DNA of 64,000 bases, taken from NCBI RefSeq assembly GCF_001310085.1, contig NZ_CP012644.1, positions 124,001 to 188,000 of the forward strand. The letters are read 5' to 3'. Shown piece by piece: positions 38,565 through 46,752 of this stretch; the stretch's first letter is position 1, and each line of letters begins with the position of its first letter. The stretch is from Rufibacter tibetensis. Its GTDB lineage: Bacteria; Bacteroidota; Bacteroidia; Cytophagales; Hymenobacteraceae. Below the pieces are notes generated by a model, which ran no database searches, was not told the origin of the DNA, and saw only the letters and a list, made by a program, of their open reading frames with translations. A program made the position numbers and the translations under genes.

Positions 38565-38792
38565 ATGATTCACAGGGATGGGAAATCCTGATTGCATATT
38601 CTTATAAACTTTACATAATGTAATATTTGGTGCAAATGATCGCTCTTATGATTGGATTTCCTTGACTCGAAAAAGGGGTTAGTAAGCACCTACAAAGGTG
38701 AAGATATTTCCAACGGGGCTATAGGTCACATTTATCCCTTTCTTCTATAGTAGTGACGGAATATAGGTAAATTGCGCTTTGTAGCCAATCCC

Positions 38793-39839
38793 ATGACACA
38801 GACAGCGCATCATCTACCGGAGAACCCGGAGGGCAGGATCCTGCTTGACAGCATCGTCACCCTCATTGAGCAAAGCAGAAGCCGGGTCGCCCTGCAGGTA
38901 AACAGTGAGATCACCCGCCTGTACTGGCACGTGGGGAAGGCCATCAACCAGGAGTTGCTCGGCAAGCAGCGGGGCGAGTACGGGGAGCGAATCATTTCCT
39001 CCCTGGCCTCCGGGCTTACCAGGGCCTATGGCAGGGGCTGGGGCAAGCGCCACCTGTGGCATTGTGTACGCGTTGCGGACACTTTCCCGGAAGACCAGAT
39101 TGTGAACGCACTGAGTACACAATTGAGCTGGACGCACCTGCGCCTACTGGCCGGGGTGGAGGACGGACTCAAGCGGGAGTTCTATACCGAGCTGAGCCTG
39201 CAGGAGCGCTGGAGCACGCGCGTCCTGCAGGAGCGGATGGACAGCATGCTGTTTGAGCGTTCCGCGCTGTCCAGGAAGCCGGAGCAGCTCCTCCGGCAGG
39301 AACTCGGCACGCTGCGGTCAGCCGGGGCCGTGACGCCTGACCTCGTGTTCAGGGATCCCTACGTGCTGGACTTCCTGGGTTTGAGCGACACCTACAGCGA
39401 GCGGGACCTGGAGTCCGCCATCCTGGCGCAGCTGCAGCAGTTCATCATCGAGCTGGGCAGCGACTTCGCCTTCCTGGCCCGCCAGAAGAGAATCCTCATA
39501 GACAACGAGGACTTCAAGATCGACCTGCTTTTCTATCACCGCGGCCTAAGGCGCCTGGTGGCCATCGACCTGAAGCTGGGCAGGTTCAAGGCAGCCTACA
39601 AGGGGCAGATGGAGCTGTACCTGAAGTGGCTGGACAGGAACGAGCGCAAGGAAGGGGAAGAAAGCCCCATCGGGCTGATCCTTTGCGCGGAAAAGAGCCA
39701 AGAGCAGATTGAGTTGCTGGAGCTGGACAAAGGGCACATAAGGGTTTCGGAATACCTGACGCAGCTGCCCCCCAAGGAAGTGTTCGCCAGCAGGCTGCAC
39801 AAGGCCATCGAGCTGGCAAAAGTAAAAAAGGAGGAGTAA
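38793..39839 (+). CDS. YhcG-family PDDEXK nuclease domain protein (DUF1016)
   Basis: A 348-residue protein with two parts: an N-terminal DUF1016 helical domain (residues about 10-170, with VNSEITRLYWHVGKAINQEL, GKRHLWHCVRVADTFPE, LSWTHLRLLAGV) and a C-terminal PDDEXK nuclease domain. The catalytic acids and Lys are visible as Asp244 in FKIDLLFY and Asp259-Leu-Lys261 in VAIDLKLG, followed by the helix with QMELYLKWLD. ATG at 38793 is preferred over a TTG codon at 38772. Proteins of this family are often carried on islands near restriction systems; their role is not settled. A remnant of a second copy follows directly. Base composition is clearly more GC-rich than the upstream genes. Confidence 0.93.
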   Translation: MTQTAHHLPENPEGRILLDSIVTLIEQSRSRVALQVNSEITRLYWHVGKAINQELLGKQRGEYGERIISSLASGLTRAYGRGWGKRHLWHCVRVADTFPEDQIVNALSTQLSWTHLRLLAGVEDGLKREFYTELSLQERWSTRVLQERMDSMLFERSALSRKPEQLLRQELGTLRSAGAVTPDLVFRDPYVLDFLGLSDTYSERDLESAILAQLQQFIIELGSDFAFLARQKRILIDNEDFKIDLLFYHRGLRRLVAIDLKLGRFKAAYKGQMELYLKWLDRNERKEGEESPIGLILCAEKSQEQIELLELDKGHIRVSEYLTQLPPKEVFASRLHKAIELAKVKKEE

Positions 39840-39846
39840 TATACTT

Positions 39847-39978
39847 TATCGGAGCTTCTTTCCCTGCAGGGGTTCTCCTACCGGAACCTGCTGTACATGC
39901 GGCAACTCGCCTCCGCCCATGCCGGCCCAGAATTTACGCAACAACTGGTTGCGCAATTGCCTTTGCTGGGGGCTTAGG
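39847..39978 (+). pseudogene. Fragment of a second DUF1016 N-terminal domain
   Basis: Seven bases after the YhcG-type gene, a frame reads LSELLSLQGFSYRNLLYMRQLASAH followed by FTQQLVAQLPLLGA and a stop. This is the conserved segment GFSxRNLxxMRxF...QxxVAQLPW of DUF1016 N-terminal domains. Only about 45 codons remain, without a start or nuclease domain. It is either a recombination scar from a tandem copy or the remains of the gene that the present copy replaced. Confidence 0.75.
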
Positions 39979-40761
39979 TCCCACTACTAAAAAATCTACT
40001 TAACATAAGGTAAATTATAAGACATTAATAAATAGTTGATTTTCAATGCTTTTTATTATTTGTTATGTTAACTAATATATGGAATTATATACAACTTGTA
40101 AGTTTAACCTGGTTAACGAATCAGAAATCTATCTCATCTTTCCTTTTGATGAAGTACTTTTCCAATTGTAAAACCAACCGATCTCCCGTAAGTGAATTGA
40201 TCCATTCATTTATTTACATGGATACAAAACTATGATCGACAGTATCTTGTATAAATCTGGGGACAAAAAAGCAACATTCGATAATCCCTTCCAGTGGGTT
40301 TGGGGACAAAAAGGCAACATTCGCCTGGAGAAAGGTTGTTTTTCGTGCTTTCTTTGGAGATAAGGCTCCCATAATAGGGCAATGGCGTTTGTTTTCGCCT
40401 TTTTTTCCTTTCCTGATTTATCTGATTTCAGGTACGCTAAAAGAGCAATAGATTAAAGTTGTATTCCCTCCTGTAGGATCGCCTTGGGGACCAAAAGGCA
40501 ACATTTCAGCAATGGCTCCATCACTTTTTCCCCAGCCCTGATTTCCTGGTGAGGAAAGAGGGCGAGGAACTATGCGGCTCCCCTGACACATAGACGGTGT
40601 CCGGTGCGGGGTGCCAGCCTGGTCTCTGTCTCGGAGAGGGTACATTCTATCAGGTGCTATGTACTTGGTGCCTGTGGTGGGTTGCCGCACAGGCGCCCCC
40701 TTTCTCATACATGATCCATGGGATGGCCAATGCCTGGGATGGCAACCCCCTCATTATCTTC
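39979..40761. other. Intergenic stretch with three related short repeats
   Basis: About 780 bases. AT-rich up to 40130, then holding three copies of a GGGGAC-AAAAGGCAACATT motif (see next entry). Open frames on both strands in the last 300 bases look like chance. Confidence 0.45.
40258..40506. repeat. Three dispersed copies of a 22-base direct repeat
   Basis: Copies at 40258-40280, 40301-40323 and 40485-40506 share TGGGGAC(A/C)AAAA(A)GGCAACATT with one or two changes. Spacing is 43 and 184 bases. All have the same orientation. Several copies of a GGGGACAAAAA-type sequence are what one would expect from the multiple internal repeats at the end of an IS21-like element, but no transposase gene is present. 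The identity is inference. Confidence 0.6.
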
Positions 40762-41346
40762 CTATCCCTTTCCCCCGCCTTGCTCAGGCTGGACTTTGCC
40801 TTTGGGATCGGGCTCACCTTCATAATGGGCCATGGCCTCCGTGATCAGAAGATTGATGGACTCAATCATGCCAAACACCCTGGCCAGTTTATCGGCGTAC
40901 ACCTGCCTGATCATTTCAACCTCTTCCCCGGGTTTCCCCGCTGCCTCTTCCCCATAGCCGGAAACCAAACCAACCGGGTTGATCTTGGACAGCGCGTCCA
41001 CCAGGTGGTATATGCTGTTCAACCTGTCCACCATATCCCTGTCAAACACCTTGCGGTACTCCCGTTCCCTGCAGCAATTATGGGTTTCTATATCCACCGG
41101 GGCAACTTCGAAGTATCCGTCCCCGAACCGCTCCCCCCGTATGATAGCGCCGGCCTTTCTGTATTGCTCGCCAAGCAGCAGAAGGTAATGGGCCTGATGT
41201 TTGATGTCGCTCATGGTCATCTTCCTGGTGTCGGCTCCCCTGTTATGCCCTACAAGCCCCCTGTAAACCTTCTGGGAGGAATACACCGCTAGCCCGCCGA
41301 TCATGGCAATCGAAAGGTCTACAGCATCTATGTCTATGAATTCCAT
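40762..41346 (-). CDS. Hypothetical protein
   Basis: A 194-residue protein that I do not recognise. The frame is open for 33 more codons upstream, but ATG at 41346 (MEFIDIDAVDLSIAMIGG) gives a better start. A short hydrophobic helix (LSIAMIGGLAVYS) is followed by an amphipathic, charged body: KMTMSDIKHQAHYLLLLGEQYRKAG, a GERFGDGYFEVAP strand and the basic-acidic helix EREYRKVFDRDMVDRLNSIYHLVDAL. The C-terminal 20 residues are Gly/Pro/Lys-rich and probably disordered. The gene is GC-rich, like its divergent neighbours, and may belong to a mobile accessory module with them. Confidence 0.55.
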   Translation of the reverse strand: MEFIDIDAVDLSIAMIGGLAVYSSQKVYRGLVGHNRGADTRKMTMSDIKHQAHYLLLLGEQYRKAGAIIRGERFGDGYFEVAPVDIETHNCCREREYRKVFDRDMVDRLNSIYHLVDALSKINPVGLVSGYGEEAAGKPGEEVEMIRQVYADKLARVFGMIESINLLITEAMAHYEGEPDPKGKVQPEQGGGKG

Positions 41347-41913
41347 TGAAAACGAGGTTATCCGTTGCAAGAAAGGCCAAGCCTTAGGGTTAAAAAACTG
41401 GTTTGGGTAGGATTCTACCCTAGAGGGATGCGTAAAATCTAACAAAATATTGATATTATCTAGCTTTGCCCCATATTATTTGATCGGTTTACCCGTCAAC
41501 CTTTTCTGTTTCATTGAGCCCGTTTAAGTGAACGCCGTTTCATGGCATGGGCCAGCCATTTCGGAGGGCCTCGGCAAGCCGGGCAGGGACGGGTCCGGGG
41601 CCCTGCCCGCCGCTCCAAAGTAAATCTGCGGCCTGTGCTGCTCTCCAGTTTTCCCGCCCGAGGCACCCGGGGCTACGGGAAAGGGTCGGGGGCCGGACAA
41701 GCCACCAGGAATGCCCGGCGGCTTTCCCATGCCGGCATTCCGGTTCCCAAGGTTACCCACAGGCTATGGACTGGCCCAGGTGTTTATTATTATATTCTAA
41801 TTCAATATATTCGCCAGGCGTATTCTGCTTGCACAATACTTGGCCACTGTTGCCGGCAAGTGCAGGGAGAGGGGATTCATTTGTCATTTATCAATGGAAA
41901 ATTATAGGTGTGC
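41347..41913. other. GC-rich divergent intergenic region
   Basis: About 570 bases between two unknown genes. The first part has a small hairpin GGGTAG/CTACCC near 41405-41420. The middle (41540-41760) is so GC-rich that several frames stay open on both strands; none has protein-like features. Confidence 0.4.
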
Positions 41914-42468
41914 ATGATATTATCTTTACTTCGGAAGGCATATAATTCAATCCCCGGTACTGATGCCTCCTCTTTCCTGAGGGCGCAGAAGGTACCCAAA
42001 GATTGCCGCGCCGGCATTCACCTAAAGCGGGTACCGGAGGTTGACTCCAGGAGGATCCCCACCTACCCCAGGTTCACGGTCTATGACCTGGACATAAGCG
42101 AGGGGGAGGACCAGCTCATATTCGACTCCAGCGACTTCGACGTCATCAACTCAAGGCTGGGCGGCACGATACAGAAGGGCGGCTTCCTGCAGCTTGGGCC
42201 CAGGAGGTACCTGGTGGCCGATGTGCAGGTCGAGCTGATGGGGTGCTTCGATGACTACTCGCTGAACCAGTACTGCCACTCGGGCGGGATCCACCGGCAC
42301 TCCAAGGTATACCAGGGAAGGCCCGTGCCCTATAACGTCCTGATGGTGACGAAGGTGCGGCGGGCAGTGCCGGCCACCACTTTGCCGGGCACCTCCTGGG
42401 AACACCTTTTAGGCAGGGCGACGGCCAGCCCGCTTGCCGAACCGCTTCTTGCCGTACATCAGGGATAA
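41914..42468 (+). CDS. Hypothetical protein
   Basis: A 184-residue protein without signal peptide or membrane segment, not recognised. ATG at 41914 is preferred over GTG at 41908. The first 55 residues are basic and helical; the middle is beta-rich (RFTVYDLDISEGEDQLIFDSSDFDVINSRLGG, then GPRRYLVADVQVELMGCFDD). The C-terminal 50 residues are Pro/Ala-rich. It is followed nine bases later by a second unknown gene on the same strand, so the two are probably co-transcribed. Confidence 0.55.
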   Translation: MILSLLRKAYNSIPGTDASSFLRAQKVPKDCRAGIHLKRVPEVDSRRIPTYPRFTVYDLDISEGEDQLIFDSSDFDVINSRLGGTIQKGGFLQLGPRRYLVADVQVELMGCFDDYSLNQYCHSGGIHRHSKVYQGRPVPYNVLMVTKVRRAVPATTLPGTSWEHLLGRATASPLAEPLLAVHQG

Positions 42469-42477
42469 ACAACAGGG

Positions 42478-42801
42478 ATGCCGTACAGGGAAAAAAGCAA
42501 TGGGGAATTGGCCCGGATACTGGCCGAGGTCGAGGGGCTGGGGGACGCGCACGGCGACAACTGCCATGCGCTTGCCGACCAGATGGGGAAGGCGCTGCTG
42601 GTTCTCGGCAGCTTGGCCAACCACGGGTTCACCGAGGACCACTTGGACCACATCATCAACTACTGCCGATCGCGGGTGGAGTACGTGCTGCACCTGGTGG
42701 AGCGCGGGGAGCGGGAGGATGCCTACCAGTTGGCCAAGCTGACCCTGGGCTACTACCTCAGGAACAGCCATATGGATTCCGGCAGCGAGCTGGAACTCTG
42801 A
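42478..42801 (+). CDS. Small hypothetical helical protein
   Basis: A 107-residue, all-helical, acidic protein of unknown family: NGELARILAEVEGLGDAHGD, ALADQMGKALLVLGSLANHG, DHLDHIINYCRSRVEYVLHLVE, then AYQLAKLTLGYYL. His and Asp residues recur at helix starts, which could be structural or metal-related. It directly follows the gene ending at 42468 and probably forms an operon with it. A GC-rich hairpin lies between its stop and the convergent RadC remnant. Confidence 0.6.
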   Translation: MPYREKSNGELARILAEVEGLGDAHGDNCHALADQMGKALLVLGSLANHGFTEDHLDHIINYCRSRVEYVLHLVERGEREDAYQLAKLTLGYYLRNSHMDSGSELEL

Positions 42802-42818
42802 CTGGGCAAAACAAGATT

Positions 42819-42834
42819 CCCGCCGTCAGGCGGG
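42819..42834. terminator. GC-rich hairpin between convergent genes
   Basis: A 6-base-pair stem CCCGCC/GGCGGG with loop GTCA lies between the stop codons of the plus-strand helical protein and the minus-strand RadC remnant. There is no T-run, so it is at best a weak or factor-assisted terminator. Confidence 0.4.
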
Positions 42835-42840
42835 CGGACC

Positions 42841-43206
42841 TCAACGATCTTCTGGTTGAAGCTCCCCATCATCGGCAAAGGAGTAAAAGGTATCCACGGT
42901 CAGGATGATATGGTCCAACACGGCGATGTCCATCTGGGCGGCGGCCTCCCTCACCCTTTTGGTCATGGCTTTGTCCACTGTGCTGGGCTGGGTATTGCCG
43001 CTGGGGTAGTTGTGGCCCAGGATGATCGCGCTGGCGCAGCAGAGAAGGGCAGCGGCCAGAATGAGCTTTATATCCACCACCGTGCCCGAGACGCCCCCGG
43101 TCGAGACCCCGTACTCCCCCAAGACCCGGTTGTTGCGGTTGAGCAGCAACACCTTGAACTGCTCCACTAACTCGATTATATCCGTTCCCCAGTTTTCCCG
43201 GAAAGC
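42841..43206 (-). pseudogene. RadC-like JAB-domain protein, N-terminally truncated and His-to-Tyr
   Basis: The minus-strand frame encodes most of a RadC-like JAB/MPN protein of the kind found on mobile elements: FRENWGTDIIELVEQFKVLL, then NRVLGEYGVSTGGVSGTVVD, HNYPSGNTQPSTVDKAMTK and DHIILT with FYSFADDGEL. Two faults are visible. The first 40 or so residues of the usual 150 are missing, because the frame is cut at about 43206 inside the overlapping DUF6141-like gene, with no ATG. And the JAMM metal motif HNHPSG reads HNYPSG, so the second zinc-binding His is lost. A short protein from a GTG at 43167 is possible but would lack function as a metalloprotease-type domain. Confidence 0.75.
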
Positions 43207-43496
43207 AAGCGCACGTAAATGCCGTCTTCCCTGATCGTGGTCTCAAGGCGGCAGCAGAAAACGAGCGCGCTGCCCAGGATGCCCACCCCTGCTCCCAGCA
43301 GCTGTCCCCCATTAGGCAGGTGCCCCACATAGATCTGTTCGTAGGCCCGCCAAACCAGGCTCACGTTCACTCCCAAAAGGAGTACCCAGAGCCACGTTTG
43401 CCTGAAACGCTGGCGTTCGGAAAAAAGGACCTGGCGTTCCTTGCCTTCGGGGTTCTGGGTGCCATTTTCCATGGGTGGTTTCTGGTTCTTAGACAT
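43176..43496 (-). pseudogene. DUF6141-like membrane protein, C-terminally truncated
   Basis: A 106-codon frame. Residues about 23-60 (VLFSERQRFRQTWLWVLLLGVN) and a second membrane segment (LLGAGVGILGSALVFCC) are followed by RLETTIREDGIYVR, where homologous DUF6141-like proteins of about 165 residues continue into a PH-like domain. Here the sequence switches after GIYVR to an unrelated tail and stops, within a few codons of where the RadC remnant starts in another frame. The gene therefore seems to have lost its 3' third in a deletion. A membrane protein could still be made. Family assignment is by eye. Confidence 0.6.
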
Positions 43497-43572
43497 GGGG
43501 ATAAAAATACGGTTTTATGTGGTTCGGGGCATGTACAGGCCTCCAGCGTATAGCAGGAAGCGAATATGCGCG

Positions 43573-44634
43573 TTAGAAGCAGACCGCAAGGGAGGAGGTG
43601 ATCGCAGCGGACTGCCTCACCGGGCGGGTGCCCCTCAGGAAAACACCGTCCCTGCTGTCCAGCAGGCGGCCCTCTACGCGCAGCAGCGCCTTGGCCGCCG
43701 GGGCATAGTCCAGGCCCAAGGAGTAGCCGGCGGTACGGAAGCCGTGGGGCGACCCGGTGGGGATGATCACCCCTGCCCGGTCACTGTAATACTCGGCGCG
43801 GGCGGCCAGCGCCACCCTACTGGACAGGCCGTAATGAAGCAGCAGGGCGGCACTGTGCCACACGGCAAAACCCTCCGAACCCAGCCTTTTTTCCGCACCA
43901 AGGTCGAACACAGCTGCCACCTTTACCCGTGGCAGGACCAGGAAGGTGGCGTATAGGTCATGGAAAAACCGCATCTGCCTTGCGCTGTCGGCTTTCTCGT
44001 TGCCGATGAACGTGCTGGAGTTGAGCAGCACCTTGCCTGTGGGCCGGAACTGCACCTGGGACCCAACGGCCTTGCCTGAGTTCCCCTCCGTCTCCCGGAT
44101 GTTCTGCCAGCCGTTCAGCGCCAGGGCGGACAATACCCACTTTCCTGTTTCCCAGGTGAGCTTTACCCCGCTCTCGTAATAAGGGGAGTTCTCGGCGGCA
44201 AGGCTCCGGGTCAGCGTCAGGTTGTCCTTGGACACCGCGCTCTCCAGGCCGATATGGGAAGGCAGGATGCCCGCATCCAGCCATAGCCCTCTCCCCAGCC
44301 GCACGCCCGCGTTGGCCTCGAGGACGTGTCGGAGCAGTTCCTGCTCGGCGGCCAGGTTGTACTGGGCGTAGGAGCCAGCCATAAGGGCCACGTTGCCTCT
44401 GACGTTTTCCGAGGCATAGGCGGCTTTAAGGAAGGCCAGGTTAATGCTGAATTCATTGTGGCGGCTGTGGTTGTAGAGGAAGGCAGGCCGCTCGTGCGCG
44501 GGGGGCCGGTTGAAGTCATAGGCGTAGTACGCGTCCACGAACCCGCTGAGGGAAACTCCCCCGGTGGAATCAACCTGGGAAAAGACGGACAAGCTCGCCA
44601 GAAGCAGGGTCAGCAGGGTGGGTATTATCTTCAT
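43573..44634 (-). CDS. Outer-membrane porin-like beta-barrel protein
   Basis: A 353-residue outer-membrane protein. ATG at 44634 begins a clean signal peptide (MKIIPTLLTLLLASLSVFSQ); the frame is open upstream but without one. The mature part starts VSLSGFVDAYYAYDFNRPP and continues as alternating beta strands (NEFSINLAFLKAAYASENVRG, GLWLDAGILPSHIGLE, YYESGVKLTWETGKW, ARAEYYSDRAG) to the C-terminal aromatic residue F. This fits the OmpL-like beta-barrel porin-2 group. It would allow diffusion of small molecules. It lies 113 bases downstream of a lipoprotein gene on the same strand, so they may share a transcript. Confidence 0.85.
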   Translation of the reverse strand: MKIIPTLLTLLLASLSVFSQVDSTGGVSLSGFVDAYYAYDFNRPPAHERPAFLYNHSRHNEFSINLAFLKAAYASENVRGNVALMAGSYAQYNLAAEQELLRHVLEANAGVRLGRGLWLDAGILPSHIGLESAVSKDNLTLTRSLAAENSPYYESGVKLTWETGKWVLSALALNGWQNIRETEGNSGKAVGSQVQFRPTGKVLLNSSTFIGNEKADSARQMRFFHDLYATFLVLPRVKVAAVFDLGAEKRLGSEGFAVWHSAALLLHYGLSSRVALAARAEYYSDRAGVIIPTGSPHGFRTAGYSLGLDYAPAAKALLRVEGRLLDSRDGVFLRGTRPVRQSAAITSSLAVCF

Positions 44635-44747
44635 GCCCCATGAAGTTTGATGCGGGGGCAAGTTGGTGAATAATGGGAAGCGAGCAAACATCCGCGCGAA
44701 AGGATATTACTCATCAATCTGGGGAAAGGGTGCGGGCTACAGGGAAC

Positions 44748-45449
44748 TCAATTCAGGTTCAGCCCAAACAGCAGCCCGAACCATACCTTTTTGTGGTAGA
44801 TCCAGTTTTCCCGGTTTTTGTCCACCAGGAAATCACTGCCCATGGCCAAGCCCATGTTGAACTTCTTGGCATCGTAGATGGCCGCCGCCCCGCCGGTCAG
44901 GACCAAGCCCTCATATTCGTAGGTGATGGCGTTCCGCGTCACGAACGGGTTCATGGTCACCGAGCCAAGGCCAACGAATCCCCCGTAGCCGCCCCCGAAA
45001 CCGGAAACGGTATTCCGCCTCTTTCCCCTGGCCAGGGGCTTGATATGGTAGGAGTCTATCCTCCTGCCCAGGTAAAGGGCGGCGCTGAAATTTGGGTTCA
45101 GCTGCTCGGGGAATCCCTCCACCGAGGGGCGGACCTTGAAAGGGATGGTCAGCACATCAATGTCAAGTGCCCGGCGAAAAACCCGGAAATCGGGCGTATT
45201 ATCCCGGCCGAATCGCAGGGAAGGCAGCCCTTCCCCCTGCGGGATGATGAGGATGGAACTGTCCTCCCATTCGATGGCCGCCTTGATCCTCTCGGGGGTG
45301 GGGTCCTGCCCTATTTCCCTGGCACCGAAAAGGGAGGCCGGAACCAGGTAATCGTCAGCGGGGATATCCTCCACCTGCCGTACCACGGAACAGCCCCCCG
45401 CGCCCGTCAGCAAAAGAAGATAAAACAGCAGGCCGCGTACCTTTACCAT
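44748..45449 (-). CDS. Hypothetical lipoprotein
   Basis: A 233-residue lipoprotein with lipobox LTGAGGC (Cys20). The rest is beta-rich: FRRALDIDVLTIPFKVRP, NFSAALYLGRRIDSYHI, a glycine-rich turn GFGGGYGGFVGLGS, and a C-terminal KVWFGLLFGLNLN. The last half looks like a small eight-stranded outer-membrane barrel. I do not recognise the family. It is transcribed toward the porin gene and diverges from corA, with the inverted repeat 45519-45565 between their starts. Confidence 0.65.
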   Translation of the reverse strand: MVKVRGLLFYLLLLTGAGGCSVVRQVEDIPADDYLVPASLFGAREIGQDPTPERIKAAIEWEDSSILIIPQGEGLPSLRFGRDNTPDFRVFRRALDIDVLTIPFKVRPSVEGFPEQLNPNFSAALYLGRRIDSYHIKPLARGKRRNTVSGFGGGYGGFVGLGSVTMNPFVTRNAITYEYEGLVLTGGAAAIYDAKKFNMGLAMGSDFLVDKNRENWIYHKKVWFGLLFGLNLN

Positions 45450-45518
45450 ACCTAATTGACACTTTCGTCCAAAAATAGGGCAGCCAGCCTGAAGTAAATA
45501 ATTATATTGGCGGAATTT

Positions 45519-45565
45519 ACGCTTCCTGCTAGGTGAGGAACCCGCGCTTGCCTAGCAGGAAGCGT
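45519..45565. promoter_or_regulatory. 15-base perfect inverted repeat in front of corA
   Basis: ACGCTTCCTGCTAGG at 45519-45533 is exactly complementary to 45551-45565, with a 17-base spacer. It ends 19 bases before the corA ATG and 70 bases from the divergent lipoprotein start. A dimeric regulator's operator or a leader-RNA hairpin controlling corA are the obvious options. There is no T-run after it. Confidence 0.7.
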
Positions 45566-45584
45566 CACCTTTGATTTGAATCCT

Positions 45585-46487
45585 ATGCAAAAAACCTTGG
45601 TTTCCGCCGAATCAGCGGGATGGGAGTGGATAGACATAGAGGACCCCACCCTGGAGGAACTGCAGTTCGTTGCCCAAAAATACGACCTTCACCCCTCCTC
45701 CGTGACGGACAGCCTCCAACCGGAGCACCTGCCCAAGCATGAGTTTATCGAAAAGGTGCTCTTTGTCATCACCCGTTTCCACGACCCTGAGGCGCACCTG
45801 GAGGCCGACACTATCCAGGAACTCACCAACAAGCTGGCGATCTTCTACAACCGGGGTTTTCTGATCACCATCCACAAGTTCCCCGTCCCGTTTATCGCGG
45901 AGATGAAGGGCAGGCTGGAGGAGGGCGGCTGGAGCATGCCCGCCGCGGGCGTCCTTATCAAGCTTCTCAAGGCGAGCCTGAGGACATTCCAAAGGCCCGC
46001 CCTCAAGCTGGCCGACGAGCTGGACTACTATGAGGCGAAGATATTCCTCAGCAGGAAAGTACCCTCCATGAACAAGGGACTTTACCACCTGAAAAGGAAG
46101 TCCGCCGTTTCCAGGAGGGTTATCCAGCTGGCGGAGACGGTGACCACAGGCTTAACCCTGGAGGATTTCCAGCAGACGGAGGTCCAGGACCTGAAAGATG
46201 CCTTCCTGCTCCTTGAGAACCAATACGAGGAGATAAGCGAGAGCTCCAACAACCTGATCAACACCTACATCTCCCTGGCCTCGCAGAGAACCAATGATGT
46301 GATGCGTGTTCTGACCATCTTCTCCGTGTTCTTCATGCCCCTGACTTTCATAGCGGGAATCTACGGGATGAATTTTGAGTTCATGCCCGAGCTGAAGTCC
46401 AGGTGGGGGTATCCGGGGGTGCTGGGGGCCATGGTGGTAGTCACCGGCCTAATCTATTCCTGGTTTAGACGCAAGCAGTGGCTCTAA
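45585..46487 (+). CDS. corA: CorA-family magnesium/cobalt transporter
   Basis: A 300-residue divalent-cation channel. The long N-terminal cytoplasmic domain (about 1-235) with the WIDIEDPTLEELQFVAQKY lead is followed by the two membrane helices at the C-terminus, VLTIFSVFFMPLTFIAGIYGMNF (containing the hallmark YGMNF selectivity motif) and GVLGAMVVVTGLIYSWF. The ending KQWL is basic as usual. It forms a homopentamer in the inner membrane and imports Mg2+. ATG at 45585 is chosen over an in-frame TTG at 45576. A strong inverted repeat just upstream may regulate it. Confidence 0.95.
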   Translation: MQKTLVSAESAGWEWIDIEDPTLEELQFVAQKYDLHPSSVTDSLQPEHLPKHEFIEKVLFVITRFHDPEAHLEADTIQELTNKLAIFYNRGFLITIHKFPVPFIAEMKGRLEEGGWSMPAAGVLIKLLKASLRTFQRPALKLADELDYYEAKIFLSRKVPSMNKGLYHLKRKSAVSRRVIQLAETVTTGLTLEDFQQTEVQDLKDAFLLLENQYEEISESSNNLINTYISLASQRTNDVMRVLTIFSVFFMPLTFIAGIYGMNFEFMPELKSRWGYPGVLGAMVVVTGLIYSWFRRKQWL

Positions 46488-46639
46488 ACCCCGGTTACCT
46501 GGTCAGATGCCCCTTCGCAACTCATTGATATGGGGAGGGGGGGGTTGAAGGCCCTGATATTTTGAAAACGCTCTTGGCACCAGCAGATAAGGATACCATG
46601 CGGGAATGGGGTCTGACGGCCTGTAAGAAAAATCACTAT

Positions 46640-46715
46640 GCCTAACATTGTATAACCGGCAGTTACGGCTGACGGCCTTGCCGTCGTTTATACGAGACCC
46701 TTAGGCATGTTAGGA
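46640..46715 (+). repeat. attC-like site 1 (cassette boundary candidate)
   Basis: The segment opens with GCCTAAC (fits RYYYAAC) and closes with GTTAGGA (one base off GTTRRRY). Outer arms CCTAACAT (46641-46648) and ATGTTAGG (46707-46714) pair, as do GTATAA (46650-46655) and TTATAC (46688-46693), and a central hairpin GACGGC/GCCGTC lies at 46671-46685. About 75 bases is a normal attC length. The 13-base asymmetric spacer on the 3' side is atypical. Confidence 0.4.
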
Positions 46716-46752
46716 AGCCAATATATAAACAATCAAACATCACTCGTTTCAA

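Noticed and set aside
40258..40506. CRISPR array
   Set aside because: Only three repeats of about 22 bases with 20- and 160-base gaps, and no cas genes.
41540..41945. Two overlapping plus-strand frames and one minus-strand frame between unknown genes
   Set aside because: High GC keeps several frames open; there are no protein-like features in any of them.
45519..45565. The corA inverted repeat as a further attC site or a terminator
   Set aside because: It lacks RYYYAAC/GTTRRRY cores and a T-run.
46530..46550. G8 run after corA as a regulatory tract
   Set aside because: It is in the 3' flank without nearby coding overlap.
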